In this document: piece by piece, positions 16,146 through 24,994 of the stretch
Layout of the letters: the number at the start of each line of letters is the position of its first letter
How positions within the stretch are numbered: position 1 is the first letter of the stretch
Source: Clostridiales bacterium
GTDB lineage: Bacteria > Actinomycetota > Coriobacteriia > Anaerosomatales > SLCP01
Length of the DNA stretch: 64,000 bases
Direction of reading: 5' to 3'
NCBI GenBank assembly: GCA_018333995.1
Contig: JAGXSG010000008.1
Location: 123,290-187,289, forward strand
Translations under genes and position numbers: made by a program
Notes under the pieces: generated by a model
The model's input: only the letters and a program-made list of their open reading frames with translations
Database searches by the model: none
What the model was told of the DNA's origin: nothing

Positions 16146-17242
16146 CGCAGCTAGCCCAAGCAACCGTCACTGTTGACCTTGCCAAAATCACCGCGAACGC
16201 GCGCACCGTGTGCGACGCGCTTCCCGGCATCGAAATCATCGGTGTCACGAAGGTGACGTGCGGATCACCCCAGGTCGCGCGTGCGATGCTCGCGGGCGGG
16301 GTCGCAGGAATCGGTGAGTCGCGGCTAGAGAACATCGCGCGGCTGCGTGTCGCCGGTATCGACGCGCCATTCTGGCTGCTTCGCGCCCCCACTCCCGCGC
16401 TAGCCGAGGAGACCGTGCGCCTTGCCGATCTGTCGCTCGTAAGCGCGCACGTCACCGCCGAGGCGCTCGATGAAGCGGCCAGACGGCTTAACACGCGCCA
16501 CCGGATCCTCGTCATGGTGGACGTGGGCGACCTTCGCGAAGGACTCCTCCCCGATGAGCTCGCTGGGTTTCTCGAGCGCGTCGCTGCTCTGGCGCATATC
16601 GACATCGCCGGGATCGGCACGTCGCTCACATGCTATGGCGCGGTCGTGCCGTCGCAGGAGAACCTTGGCGAGCTCGTAGAGCTGGCCGAGGGGGCGCGAT
16701 CGCACATCGCAGCGCAACGCGACGGCCGTTCTGGCGGCGAGCGTTTCATCGTCAGCGGAGGCATGTCGAGTTCGCTCGAGCTGGCGCTTTTAGGCCGGAT
16801 GCCAGCTGGCGTCGACAACTTGCGTGTAGGAGAAAGCATCCTGCTGGGGTTGAGCACGGTCACGCGGCGACCTATACCCGGGCTGCACACGGGTGCGATC
16901 GTACTCGACGCGCCTGTCATCGAGTGTGGCCGCAAGCCGTCCACACCGCGTGGAGAGATCGCGCAGGACGCGTTTGGTCGGCGTCCCGTCTTCGAAGACC
17001 GGGGTGAGCGGTGGCGCGCGATCTGCGCGATAGGGCGCCAGGACGTTGTCCCGCGCGGCATCCGGCCAGTCGATCCAGGGATCGAGGTGCTCGGTGCGTC
17101 GAGTGACCACCTCGTGCTCGACATAGAGGACGCGACGAGCCGTCCGGCCATCGGTGAGCCGATCAGGTTCAGCCCGGACTACTCGGCAACACTCCGGCTG
17201 TTCACGTCACCATACGTGAAGGTCGACTACGTGGGCGCGTGA
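16142..17242 (+). CDS. orr: Ornithine racemase (alanine racemase-like, fold type III)
   Basis: 366 residues from the ATG at 16142. The PLP lysine is expected at Lys37 (IIGVTKVTCG), at the start of an alanine-racemase N-terminal barrel; the GIGESRLENI and GIGTSLTCYG strands also fit the family. Orr converts L-ornithine to D-ornithine, the substrate of OraSE, so it supplies the first step of the pathway. It is the last gene of the operon. The longer frame reaching back to 15887 is an out-of-frame shadow of the MutL-like gene. Confidence 0.9.
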   Translation: MTQLAQATVTVDLAKITANARTVCDALPGIEIIGVTKVTCGSPQVARAMLAGGVAGIGESRLENIARLRVAGIDAPFWLLRAPTPALAEETVRLADLSLVSAHVTAEALDEAARRLNTRHRILVMVDVGDLREGLLPDELAGFLERVAALAHIDIAGIGTSLTCYGAVVPSQENLGELVELAEGARSHIAAQRDGRSGGERFIVSGGMSSSLELALLGRMPAGVDNLRVGESILLGLSTVTRRPIPGLHTGAIVLDAPVIECGRKPSTPRGEIAQDAFGRRPVFEDRGERWRAICAIGRQDVVPRGIRPVDPGIEVLGASSDHLVLDIEDATSRPAIGEPIRFSPDYSATLRLFTSPYVKVDYVGA

Positions 17243-17269
17243 GGCTATGGGACGGCGCGTGATGTCCGC

Positions 17270-17311
17270 ACGTACCCGTACGTGCGCACGTGCGAGGACG
17301 TGCGGGTACGT
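17270..17311. terminator. Long inverted repeat after the ornithine operon
   Basis: Arms of 14 bases (17270-17283 and 17298-17311) pair with a single mismatch around a 14-base loop; both contain ACGTACCCG-type sequence. It lies 27 bases after the orr stop and 113 bases before the kinase start. No T-run follows, so it is not a standard intrinsic terminator. It could be a Rho-linked 3' hairpin or a protein binding site. Confidence 0.4.
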
Positions 17312-17424
17312 ACGTAAGCGATCGCTCGACAATGGTATCCTTTGCCAGTGACCCGAATCGCAGGTGCACGCACGCCCAACAAGACGATCGCGGACGAATA
17401 CCGGCGCGCACCAGGGAGTAGACA

Positions 17425-20400
17425 GTGGGATCAAGACGGACATTTTTTGCGCGACGCTCATCCGCCGTGCTGGTGGTGATCGCGGCTGTGTTCTCCGTGG
17501 CGGTGCTTGTCTTTGGCTACTGGTTTTACGGGAACCAGCGCGCACAGGTGGAGCGGCAGGTCGAACAAGAGCTCACCGCGGTTGCGGTTCTCAAAGCGGA
17601 CCAGATATCCCGGTGGCGCGGAGAGCGTCTCTCGGAAGGAGGGCTGCTCGGCACAAGTCAGCCGTTCATCGCCGCTGTCGCGCGGTGGCGGGCTCAGGGC
17701 GCCGCGGAAGACGCGGAGTTCATTCGCGGCAGGTTGCGTGCGTTTGACGCGCGACCGGAGTACGATTCCGCCGTTTTCGTGGACCGCGATGGAATCGTCC
17801 ACTTTGCCGAAGACCCGATCGATGAGTTGCTTCACCCTGCGGCACGAGAGGCCATGGCTGTGGCCGAGCGCAACGGAATCCCCGTGCTCACCGATCTGCA
17901 CGTGGTTACAGGAGATCCCAATCCGCACATAGACGTCGTGGTTCCCATCGTGACCAGTTCCGGGGGCGAGGCCGAGTTTCTCGGTGCGGTGCTTCTCAAG
18001 TGCGACGCGGATGAATTCCTGTATCCGCTCATCCAATCATGGCCGATCCCAAGTGAAACCGGGGAGAGTCTGCTGGTTCGCAGGGACGGATCCGACGTGC
18101 TGTTCCTCAACGAGTTGCGTCACGTCGAAGACGCGGCGCTCACGAAGCGCCTGCCGCTCACGCTAGTCGAGACGCCGGCGGTCCGCGCTGTCCTCGGTGA
18201 CGTGGGCATGGTGACGGGAGAGGATTACCGGGGCGTCCCCGTGGTCGCGGCGCTCACAGCGATTCCGGACTCGCCGTGGCGGTTGGTCGTCAAAGTCGAC
18301 GAAGCCGAAGCGTTCGCTGAATGGCACGGCGAGCGGCTCCTGTTGATACTGCTTGGCGGCGGCTTAGTGATCGCGACCGCAGCCGGCATAGCGATCATCT
18401 GGCAGCGCGATCACCTGTCACAGGTCGAGACTGTCCTCGCAGCGGAACGTTCTCGCCGCGAGAGCGAGGAGTCTCATGGCGCGACACTCATGAGCGTAGG
18501 CGACGGGGTGATCGTGACCGATGCGGCATGCCGGGTGACGCTTATCAATCCGGTCGCCGAGGAACTTACCGGGTGGCCCGCGGCCGAGGCGGTCGGGAGG
18601 CCGCTTGAAGAGGTCTTCAACATCATCAATGAGTACACCCGCGAGGTCGTGGAGAATCCCGCGCGGGAGGTGATGAGAAACGGCGCGATTGTCGGACTCG
18701 CGAACCACACCCTGCTCATCGCTCGCGACGGGACCGAGCGCCCCATCGCCGATAGCGGTGCCCCGGTGAGGGTCGACGATGGGGAAGTCTCAGGCGTCGT
18801 GCTCGTGTTCCGCGACCAGACCGAGGAACGCGCCGCGCGGGTGAGGCTTCAGCTCCAACGGGACAGGCTGGAGGCGGCGGAACGGCACGCGGGTCTGGGG
18901 AGCTGGGAGTATGAGGCCGGATCGGGTATCACGTGGTGGTCCCCGCAGGCATACCACCTCTTCGGCTTGGATGCCCTGTCTGGGCCGCCTGACGCAGATG
19001 CGCTGCTGTCGTTTGTTCACCCCGAAGACCGCGCGTCCCTTTCTCGCGCGTTTGCTGACATGGAGTGCGGCAGAGTACCGAGGGACGGCGAGTACCGTAC
19101 CGACCCCGCACGCGGCCCGGTACGCACGCTGGTGACGAAGACGCGCGTGGTCGTGGACGAGAATGGCGCACTGGCCGGGTACGCCGGAACGCTGATGGAC
19201 GTCACTGAGCGAGCGGCTTATGAGCGAGATATTCAAGAGTCCAGGCAGATGCTTCGTCTCGTGCTCGATACGGTGCCCGCGCGGGTCTTCTGGAAGGATC
19301 TCGACCTCAACTACCTCGGCTGCAACGACGCGTTCGCGCGCGACGCAGGCTTCGTCTCACCGGATGAGATCACCGGCAAGAGCGATTTCGACTTGAGTTG
19401 GAAAGATAGTGCCGAGCAATACAGGGCCGATGATCGGGCGATCATCGAGTCGGGCGCGCCGAGGCTCGCTAACGAGGTACCACAAGTGACGGCGGATGGC
19501 CGTGCGATCTGGTTGAGTTTGAGCAAGATACCCCTGCGCGATGCGCAGGGGGCGATCATCGGCGTGATGGGCACCTACGAAGACGTCACGGCGCTCAGGA
19601 GGGCTCGCGAACGGCTCGACCGCGTCAATCGGGAACTCGAGGCCATAGTGGCCGAGCGTACCCGGGAGCTGCAGGAAGCCAACGAAGAGCTGCAGTGCTC
19701 GGCTGAAGAGCTCGAACACATCAACGAGCGGCTGGTCGAAGCCGCGCAGGCCAAGTCGAGGTTCCTAAGAGCGATGAGCCATGAGCTGCGTACCCCGCTC
19801 AACTCGATCATCGGGTTTTCTGGCGTGATGCTCAAAGGGCTTGCCGGCACCGTGACGAGTGAGCAGCGTCGACAGCTCGAGATGATCGACACCGCCGGCC
19901 GGCATTTGCTCGCGCTCATCAATGACATCCTGGATCTGTCCCGAATCGAAGCGGGCAAGGTCGAGGTCGTCTTGGAGCCGGTCGACGTCGCGTCGCTCGC
20001 TCATGCCGTGGTGGACAGTGTGAACGCCGCCGCGGAGGCGAAGGGATTGCGACTGGAGCTCTCAGTGCCTGATGAGCCCGTCGCGCTCGTCTCGGATGAA
20101 CGCAAGATCAGGCAGATACTCATCAATCTTCTCGGCAACGCGCTCAAGTTTACTGACGAGGGTTCGGTGGCGCTTTCGGTGAACGCCTCAGCCGCACACA
20201 CCGTCGCTTTCAGTGTGATCGACACCGGCCCAGGTGTCGCGCCGGAGGACCAGCAGCGCATCTTCGGAGAGTTCGTACAGGCTTTTGACCGGGAGGATCG
20301 CGTGCGGGAGGGTACGGGTCTCGGTCTCGCGATCTCGCAGAGTCTTGCGACAGCTCTCGGTGGCTCGATCTCGGTGGCGAGCGATGGACGCAGCGGCTCG

Positions 20401-20442
20401 ACGTTCACGCTGTTTCTTCCCAGCAAGCCCTCCGAAGTGTAG
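17425..20442 (+). CDS. Membrane-bound PAS-domain sensor histidine kinase
   Basis: 1005 residues, GTG start. Transmembrane helix 1 is at about residues 13-33, followed by a roughly 270-residue extracellular sensor of Cache-like layout and helix 2 at about 304-326. Three PAS domains begin near 351, 489 and 609 (the third has VFWKDLDLNYLGCNDAFARD). A coiled coil (about 730-775) precedes the HisKA phosphoacceptor His786 in AMSHELRTPLNSIIG. The HATPase domain has its N box near 891 (RQILINLLGNALKF) and DTGPGV near 933. No receiver domain or adjacent response regulator is present, so its target is elsewhere. The ligand is unknown. Confidence 0.93.
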   Translation: MGSRRTFFARRSSAVLVVIAAVFSVAVLVFGYWFYGNQRAQVERQVEQELTAVAVLKADQISRWRGERLSEGGLLGTSQPFIAAVARWRAQGAAEDAEFIRGRLRAFDARPEYDSAVFVDRDGIVHFAEDPIDELLHPAAREAMAVAERNGIPVLTDLHVVTGDPNPHIDVVVPIVTSSGGEAEFLGAVLLKCDADEFLYPLIQSWPIPSETGESLLVRRDGSDVLFLNELRHVEDAALTKRLPLTLVETPAVRAVLGDVGMVTGEDYRGVPVVAALTAIPDSPWRLVVKVDEAEAFAEWHGERLLLILLGGGLVIATAAGIAIIWQRDHLSQVETVLAAERSRRESEESHGATLMSVGDGVIVTDAACRVTLINPVAEELTGWPAAEAVGRPLEEVFNIINEYTREVVENPAREVMRNGAIVGLANHTLLIARDGTERPIADSGAPVRVDDGEVSGVVLVFRDQTEERAARVRLQLQRDRLEAAERHAGLGSWEYEAGSGITWWSPQAYHLFGLDALSGPPDADALLSFVHPEDRASLSRAFADMECGRVPRDGEYRTDPARGPVRTLVTKTRVVVDENGALAGYAGTLMDVTERAAYERDIQESRQMLRLVLDTVPARVFWKDLDLNYLGCNDAFARDAGFVSPDEITGKSDFDLSWKDSAEQYRADDRAIIESGAPRLANEVPQVTADGRAIWLSLSKIPLRDAQGAIIGVMGTYEDVTALRRARERLDRVNRELEAIVAERTRELQEANEELQCSAEELEHINERLVEAAQAKSRFLRAMSHELRTPLNSIIGFSGVMLKGLAGTVTSEQRRQLEMIDTAGRHLLALINDILDLSRIEAGKVEVVLEPVDVASLAHAVVDSVNAAAEAKGLRLELSVPDEPVALVSDERKIRQILINLLGNALKFTDEGSVALSVNASAAHTVAFSVIDTGPGVAPEDQQRIFGEFVQAFDREDRVREGTGLGLAISQSLATALGGSISVASDGRSGSTFTLFLPSKPSEV

Positions 20443-20452
20443 GTGACCACCG

Positions 20453-21889
20453 GTGCTCGTCACGTTCGTCACATGGGTGGCGATAGCGTACGTGGCGGTC
20501 ATCGTCGTGCTTCTTATCTACGAGGATCGCGACCCGTCGACTACGCTCGCATGGCTCCTCGTGCTCTTGTTTCTTCCGGTAGTGGGCATTCCGCTGTACT
20601 TTTTCTTCGGCAGGGTATGGCCGTGGCGCCGCCGTCGAGCCCGGGTCGCAGCGGTGATAGACGCGGCATCGAGACACGTCCTGCCGGCGGTCTACTGCGC
20701 GCACGCCTCCTGGGCGAAGGAGCGGCGCAGGCGCTACGACGGGACCGACACGGCGAAGATCATCACGATGATCGAGCGCCAGTGTGCGGCGCCACCCCTT
20801 CCGGCGCAGCGCGTGGAGATATTCACCGACGGCGCTGGCAAGTTCGCTCGGCTCATCGAGGACATCGAATCCGCCCGTGATCACGTGCACCTCCAGTACT
20901 TCATCTGGGGCCGGGACGAGCTCACCGCCCGCGTCACCCAGCTGTTGCTTCGAAAGCTAGGAGAAGGGGTGGAGGTCCGTGTCGTCTACGATTTCATCGG
21001 CTCGGTCTTTCGGGGGAAAGGCGAACTGCGAGCGCTCAAACGGGCGGGCGCGCACGTTCGGGCAGACCTCACGAAACTCAACGAGGTCAACTACCGCAAC
21101 CACCACAAGATCGCCATCATCGACGGGGTGGCGGGATACACCGGCGGCATGAACATGGCGCAGGAGTACATCGACGGTGGCGCGCGCTTTGACACGTGGC
21201 GTGACACGCACGTGCGCGTCGAAGGACCGTTTGTCGCCGAGATGCAGCGGCTGTTCGCGACGAGGTGGTTCGAGGGCACCGGGGAACTCCTGTTCACGGA
21301 GCGGTACTTCCCGGTTCGGCCGCTTACCGACCCTTCCTCGGCGGTGCTTTGCCAGATGGTTCACTCGAGCGTGGGGGACCAGTGGGAGGCGATCAAGCAG
21401 ACGTTCCTGCACGCGGTGGCGAGCGCAGACCGGTCGATCCGCATACAGTCGCCGTACTTCGTGCCTGATCAGGCGTTCTACGACGGCCTCATCACAGCGG
21501 GGCTTTCGGGGATCGACGCGCGCTTCATGATGACCGGGGTACCGGACAAGCGTATCCCGTTCTGGGCGGCATTCACGTACTTCCCCAAGCTGCTCGCCGC
21601 AGGCGTGCGTGTCTACCAGTACACGGCGGGGTTCTTCCACGCCAAGGCGATCGCGGTGGACTCGACGTTTTGCGCGATAGGGACCGCCAACATCGATGTT
21701 CGCTCCTTCTCGCTACACGACGAGATGGCTATGTTCATCTACGACGCCGAGGTCACGCGGCAGGTAGAGGCGGTCTTCGAGTACGACACTCGTCTGAGCA
21801 GGGAGATCACCGCCGAGGAAATCGCACGCGCCGGTCGCCTCGAGCGCTTTCGCAACTCGCTCGTACGCCTCATGTCGCGGGTGTTGTGA
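20453..21889 (+). CDS. cls: Cardiolipin synthase (phospholipase D family)
   Basis: 478 residues. Two N-terminal transmembrane helices (about residues 2-20 and 31-50) are followed by two phospholipase-D repeats with the HKD signatures NHHKIAIIDGVAGYTGGMN and FHAKAIAVDSTFCAIGTANID. The enzyme joins two phosphatidylglycerol molecules to make cardiolipin at the membrane. The GTG start lies 10 bases after the kinase stop, so the two genes may be co-transcribed. Length and motifs are standard for the Cls family. Confidence 0.93.
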   Translation: MLVTFVTWVAIAYVAVIVVLLIYEDRDPSTTLAWLLVLLFLPVVGIPLYFFFGRVWPWRRRRARVAAVIDAASRHVLPAVYCAHASWAKERRRRYDGTDTAKIITMIERQCAAPPLPAQRVEIFTDGAGKFARLIEDIESARDHVHLQYFIWGRDELTARVTQLLLRKLGEGVEVRVVYDFIGSVFRGKGELRALKRAGAHVRADLTKLNEVNYRNHHKIAIIDGVAGYTGGMNMAQEYIDGGARFDTWRDTHVRVEGPFVAEMQRLFATRWFEGTGELLFTERYFPVRPLTDPSSAVLCQMVHSSVGDQWEAIKQTFLHAVASADRSIRIQSPYFVPDQAFYDGLITAGLSGIDARFMMTGVPDKRIPFWAAFTYFPKLLAAGVRVYQYTAGFFHAKAIAVDSTFCAIGTANIDVRSFSLHDEMAMFIYDAEVTRQVEAVFEYDTRLSREITAEEIARAGRLERFRNSLVRLMSRVL

Positions 21890-22008
21890 CGGCGCGCACG
21901 TCGTGATTCAAGCACTCGCGCACACCGTCCGATGCGAGGGGTATGAACCGATGTGGACGTGGCGCTCTGATGATGCGCGCCCGTGCGAGCGTGAAGGGGT
22001 GATTGCGG

Positions 22009-22707
22009 ATGAAGCGGATCGTAGTGCTTATGACGGTGGCCGCGGTATGCGTGGCGATGGTGGTGCCTGTCGCCGCGCTCGGCAGGGGAGGTCCCCCGGA
22101 AGGCAAGGGTCCGGCGTACGCTCCGGGGCAGATCAAGAAATCCGGCGGGGAGCTGCCTGGGCGTGGGGACGCCGCGCGCGACGCGGAAAGCGAGCTGGAA
22201 ATCCCGGACGCGGCGGAAACCACGGACGCGGCGGAAACCCCGGACGTGAAGAAGCGGAAGGGTGGCAAGCCCGCTTCGTCCCAGGCCGCCACAGACATCC
22301 CGGATCCCGCGACCGGCCCTGGAGATCCCGATGACTCCGAGGTAGAGACAGGCACACCTGTCCCAGATGTTGACGCGGATGAGCCGACAGGATCCGGCAA
22401 GCGACACGGTATAGAGAACGCGCTCTCGCGGATACTTATCAACATCGAGCGGGCAGAGGCGCAGATTGAGGCCGGAACGCGCTCTTACGTTCCCCCTGGA
22501 CTGCTGAGAGTGATGGCGAAGTTCCTGGGCTGGCTCGGACTCGACGCTGCGCCTGATCCTGGATCCGGGGATCCGGCGCCTGAGGTTCCCGGTGAGCCGG
22601 CGGACGGCGGCGACGGTGATGGCGGTTCCGTCGATGATACGCCCACGGTCGAGCCCCCCTACTCCGATGAGGAGACTGGCACGGTCGATCCCCTGCCAGC
22701 GGGCTAG
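22009..22707 (+). CDS. Exported low-complexity acidic protein, unknown
   Basis: 232 residues from the ATG at 22009 (GAAGGGG upstream; a TTG two codons earlier is less likely). A signal peptide (MKRIVVLMTVAAVCVAMVVPVAALG) is clear. The mature part is rich in Pro, Asp, Glu and Gly, with a short tandem repeat (PDAAETTDAAET, near residues 66-78). A predicted helical segment occupies about residues 130-180 (NALSRILINIERAEAQIEAG). It resembles cell-surface linker proteins but matches no family I know. A strong hairpin follows the gene. Confidence 0.65.
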   Translation: MKRIVVLMTVAAVCVAMVVPVAALGRGGPPEGKGPAYAPGQIKKSGGELPGRGDAARDAESELEIPDAAETTDAAETPDVKKRKGGKPASSQAATDIPDPATGPGDPDDSEVETGTPVPDVDADEPTGSGKRHGIENALSRILINIERAEAQIEAGTRSYVPPGLLRVMAKFLGWLGLDAAPDPGSGDPAPEVPGEPADGGDGDGGSVDDTPTVEPPYSDEETGTVDPLPAG

Positions 22708-22747
22708 CCAATCCAGACTTATCACGGCATCCCACACGGGACCATTT

Positions 22748-22775
22748 GAGGGCCTCGCCGAATCGCGAGGCCCTC
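22748..22775 (+). terminator. Rho-independent terminator-like hairpin
   Basis: Perfect 11-base arms GAGGGCCTCGC and GCGAGGCCCTC enclose a 6-base loop and are followed by TTCGT. It lies 41 bases after the stop of the exported acidic protein gene. Confidence 0.7.
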
Positions 22776-22892
22776 TTCGTGTGCGCTCATCTACCTTGCG
22801 CGCGCAAGCGACCGCGCAAGCGACGGGAGCGGCACACGCGGCGGACTGATAGAATGAGCCGGTTTCACTCGCGCCGGACCGAGGAGGCACGC

Positions 22893-23543
22893 ATGACACT
22901 TTCTGGCACCTCACGCGCCGTCATAGTAGTGGTGCTCGCGCTTGCCGCGCTTACGGCTGCGGTAGCGACCTTTATGTTGCCCCCGGACAGACAACTGGGC
23001 GCGCTTGTCCGTCTCGTGGTCTTTCATGGCGCGTACACGTGGGTGAACATGGGTCTTTTCGCACTCGCGGGCGTCGTGTCGCTGGTGTACCTGGTGTCGC
23101 ACAGCGGACTGATCGTGGCGTGGGCGACCGCGCTTCGGCGGCTGGCAATCATCGCGTGGATAGGCAACACAGGACTCGGTATGCTCGCTGCGTACTTGGC
23201 TTGGGGGTCGGTCAACCCCGCCGAGCCTCGCCTTCGTGCGACGTTCATCGTGCTGTTCTTGAGCGGCGTGGTGCTTGGTATCGACTATTTTGCGGCCCGA
23301 GACCGCTTGAGTGCTGTAGTCGATATCGGCATGGCGGCGGCGTTGCTCTGGCTTATCCTCGGGGCCCGTAACTACGTGCATCCGGAGAGCCCCGTCATGA
23401 ACTCTGGTTGGGAGATCAAAGGACCCTTCTTCGCGATTGTCGGCGCGGTCGCGGTGGTTTCTCTCGGCCTGAGTGCGCTCCTTGCCTCACGTGTGACGGC
23501 CGAGCGCGCCGAGGCCAGCGCGGAGCCGACCTCCGTCGCGTGA
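22893..23543 (+). CDS. Integral membrane protein, unknown
   Basis: 216 residues from the ATG at 22893, which follows GAGGAGG; the open frame extends upstream only through the terminator. About six hydrophobic helices are visible. The segment RLVVFHGAYTWVNMGLFALAG recalls the histidine/tryptophan pattern of cytochrome c assembly membrane proteins (CcmC/CcsA type), but the rest does not, so I do not assign that role. It lies alone between a terminator and the cobalamin riboswitch. Confidence 0.7.
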   Translation: MTLSGTSRAVIVVVLALAALTAAVATFMLPPDRQLGALVRLVVFHGAYTWVNMGLFALAGVVSLVYLVSHSGLIVAWATALRRLAIIAWIGNTGLGMLAAYLAWGSVNPAEPRLRATFIVLFLSGVVLGIDYFAARDRLSAVVDIGMAAALLWLILGARNYVHPESPVMNSGWEIKGPFFAIVGAVAVVSLGLSALLASRVTAERAEASAEPTSVA

Positions 23544-23655
23544 GGCGTTGACCTTAGCGCTGGCGCGGGTGCTCGTGGTCCGACGCTCCGTGCGGAAGAC
23601 CGCTGCTTCCTCTCGCGGGATTCGTGCGCTACGATGCCAGCGACAACAGAATAGT

Positions 23656-23778
23656 GACGTCGTGTGGTGCCCGCGATTTGCGGGAGAATAGGGAAGCCGG
23701 TGAGATCCCGGCACGGACCCGCCACTGTGAAGCGGGGCATGAAGCCCCCGAAGTCAGGAGACCTGCCTCACGACGTGC
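23656..23778 (+). ncRNA. Cobalamin riboswitch
   Basis: Hallmark conserved segments appear in order: GGGAAGCCGGTGAGATCCCGG (about 23690-23711), ACGGACCCGCCACTGT (23713-23728) and GAAGTCAGGAGACCTGCC (about 23749-23766). The outer helix is closed by GTCGTG near 23659 and CACGAC near 23769. Binding of adenosylcobalamin should favour the terminator at 23852-23882 and switch off the downstream btuF-btuC-btuD genes. The 3' boundary is approximate. Confidence 0.93.
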
Positions 23779-23851
23779 GACGCGGCCTTCGTGGTACGAG
23801 GCTTGGACGCGGCACCGGCGACCGGTGCCACCATCAATCTGCCAAACACCC

Positions 23852-23882
23852 GAAGACCCGGCCCATGACAGGGCGGGTCTTC
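23852..23882 (+). terminator. Riboswitch-controlled terminator
   Basis: GAAGACCCG pairs with CGGGTCTTC, with further GC pairing inside, and TTGCGTG follows. It sits between the cobalamin aptamer and the btuF gene, as expected for the expression platform. A second short hairpin (GCCGGG/CCCGGC, about 23988-24012) lies just before the btuF ribosome site and could affect translation. Confidence 0.75.
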
Positions 23883-24030
23883 TTGCGTGTAAGGCCGCGT
23901 TCCGACACGAAGGGAGGGATGCGGCCGACAACGCTCGGGTCTGGGCCTCGCGCACACTGACGGCCGAGATCGATCCGTACACCGGTTTGCCGGGAGGGAC
24001 AAAGCCCCCGGCCCGTAGGTAGGAGAACAC

Positions 24031-24978
24031 ATGAATGACAGGATTTATCGAATGGCACGCCTTTTCGCGGCCCTCGCCGTGGTGATGTTGCCGCTGTCCG
24101 CGTGCGCGAGTCCCGGGCCCGCGCCTGACGCCGACGCGCCCGTTGCCGCTCCCATAGAGGCCGTCGTCGAGTTTCCGGTGACCGTTACCGACGACACTGG
24201 CCGCGAGGTCACGATAGAGACTGAACCGGCGCGCATCGTGAGTCTCGCTCCCGCGAACACAGAGATCCTGGCCGAGCTCGGCCTGCTCGACCGCATCGTC
24301 GGGGTAACGAGTTACGACGACTATCCGGCCGAGGTGGCCGATATCGAGGTAGTGGGCGACTTCGTGGGGCCCAATCTTGAGGCTGTGGCCGCGGCTGACC
24401 CGGACCTGGTCGTTGCGACCGGTGGCGTTCAGGGCGATGTGATCATCCAACTCGAGGAGCTTGGCGCTACGGTTATCGCGGTTGACCCCGCCGACCTCGA
24501 GGGCTTGTTCGATTCGATTGAGATGTTGGGCGCGGCGACAGGCACCGCTCAGCAAGCCTCCGATCTCACCGTTTCGATGCGCGCGGATCTTGAGGCGGTC
24601 TCAGCGGCGCTCGGCGACGTCGAACCGGTGAGGTGTTTCATTGAGATCGCGCAAAATCCGCTGTTCACGGCGGGTACTGGTACGTTGCTCAACGACCTCA
24701 TCAACGCGGCGGGCGGAGTGAACGTGGTCACGGAAAGCGGGTGGGTCGCGTACTCGCTTGAGCAGCTCGTGACCGAGGATCCGGAAGTGTATCTGGCGAC
24801 GCTCGGCTCGATGTCGGATCCCGATGATCTCGCCGGGCGTCCGGGCTACGCAGAACTCACCGCCGTCAAGAGTGGCCGGGTCCATGTGCTAGACGACAAC
24901 CTGGTGAGCCGACCCGGACCTCGCGTCGTCGAGGGCGTGAGAGCGATCGCGGAAGCGCTCCATCCCGAGGCGTTTTAG
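24031..24978 (+). CDS. btuF: Cobalamin/iron-complex ABC transporter substrate-binding lipoprotein
   Basis: 315 residues. The signal peptide ends in a lipobox (LPLSAC), so the protein is anchored outside the membrane. The body matches the periplasmic-binding family 2 (BtuF/FepB): TDDTGREVTIETEPARIVSL begins the first lobe, and the GDFVGPNLEAVAAADPDLVV segment is typical. Substrate is assigned as a corrinoid because the operon is headed by a cobalamin riboswitch; siderophore binding is the family alternative. It precedes the permease gene by 16 bases. Confidence 0.88.
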   Translation: MNDRIYRMARLFAALAVVMLPLSACASPGPAPDADAPVAAPIEAVVEFPVTVTDDTGREVTIETEPARIVSLAPANTEILAELGLLDRIVGVTSYDDYPAEVADIEVVGDFVGPNLEAVAAADPDLVVATGGVQGDVIIQLEELGATVIAVDPADLEGLFDSIEMLGAATGTAQQASDLTVSMRADLEAVSAALGDVEPVRCFIEIAQNPLFTAGTGTLLNDLINAAGGVNVVTESGWVAYSLEQLVTEDPEVYLATLGSMSDPDDLAGRPGYAELTAVKSGRVHVLDDNLVSRPGPRVVEGVRAIAEALHPEAF

Positions 24979-24994
24979 GGAGGGCGTTCAGGTC

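Noticed and set aside
23985-24015. Second cobalamin riboswitch-like segment before btuF
   Set aside because: It shares a few bases (AAAGCCCCCGG, GTAGGTAGGAG) with the aptamer but lacks the conserved core; it is better read as a simple hairpin near the ribosome site.
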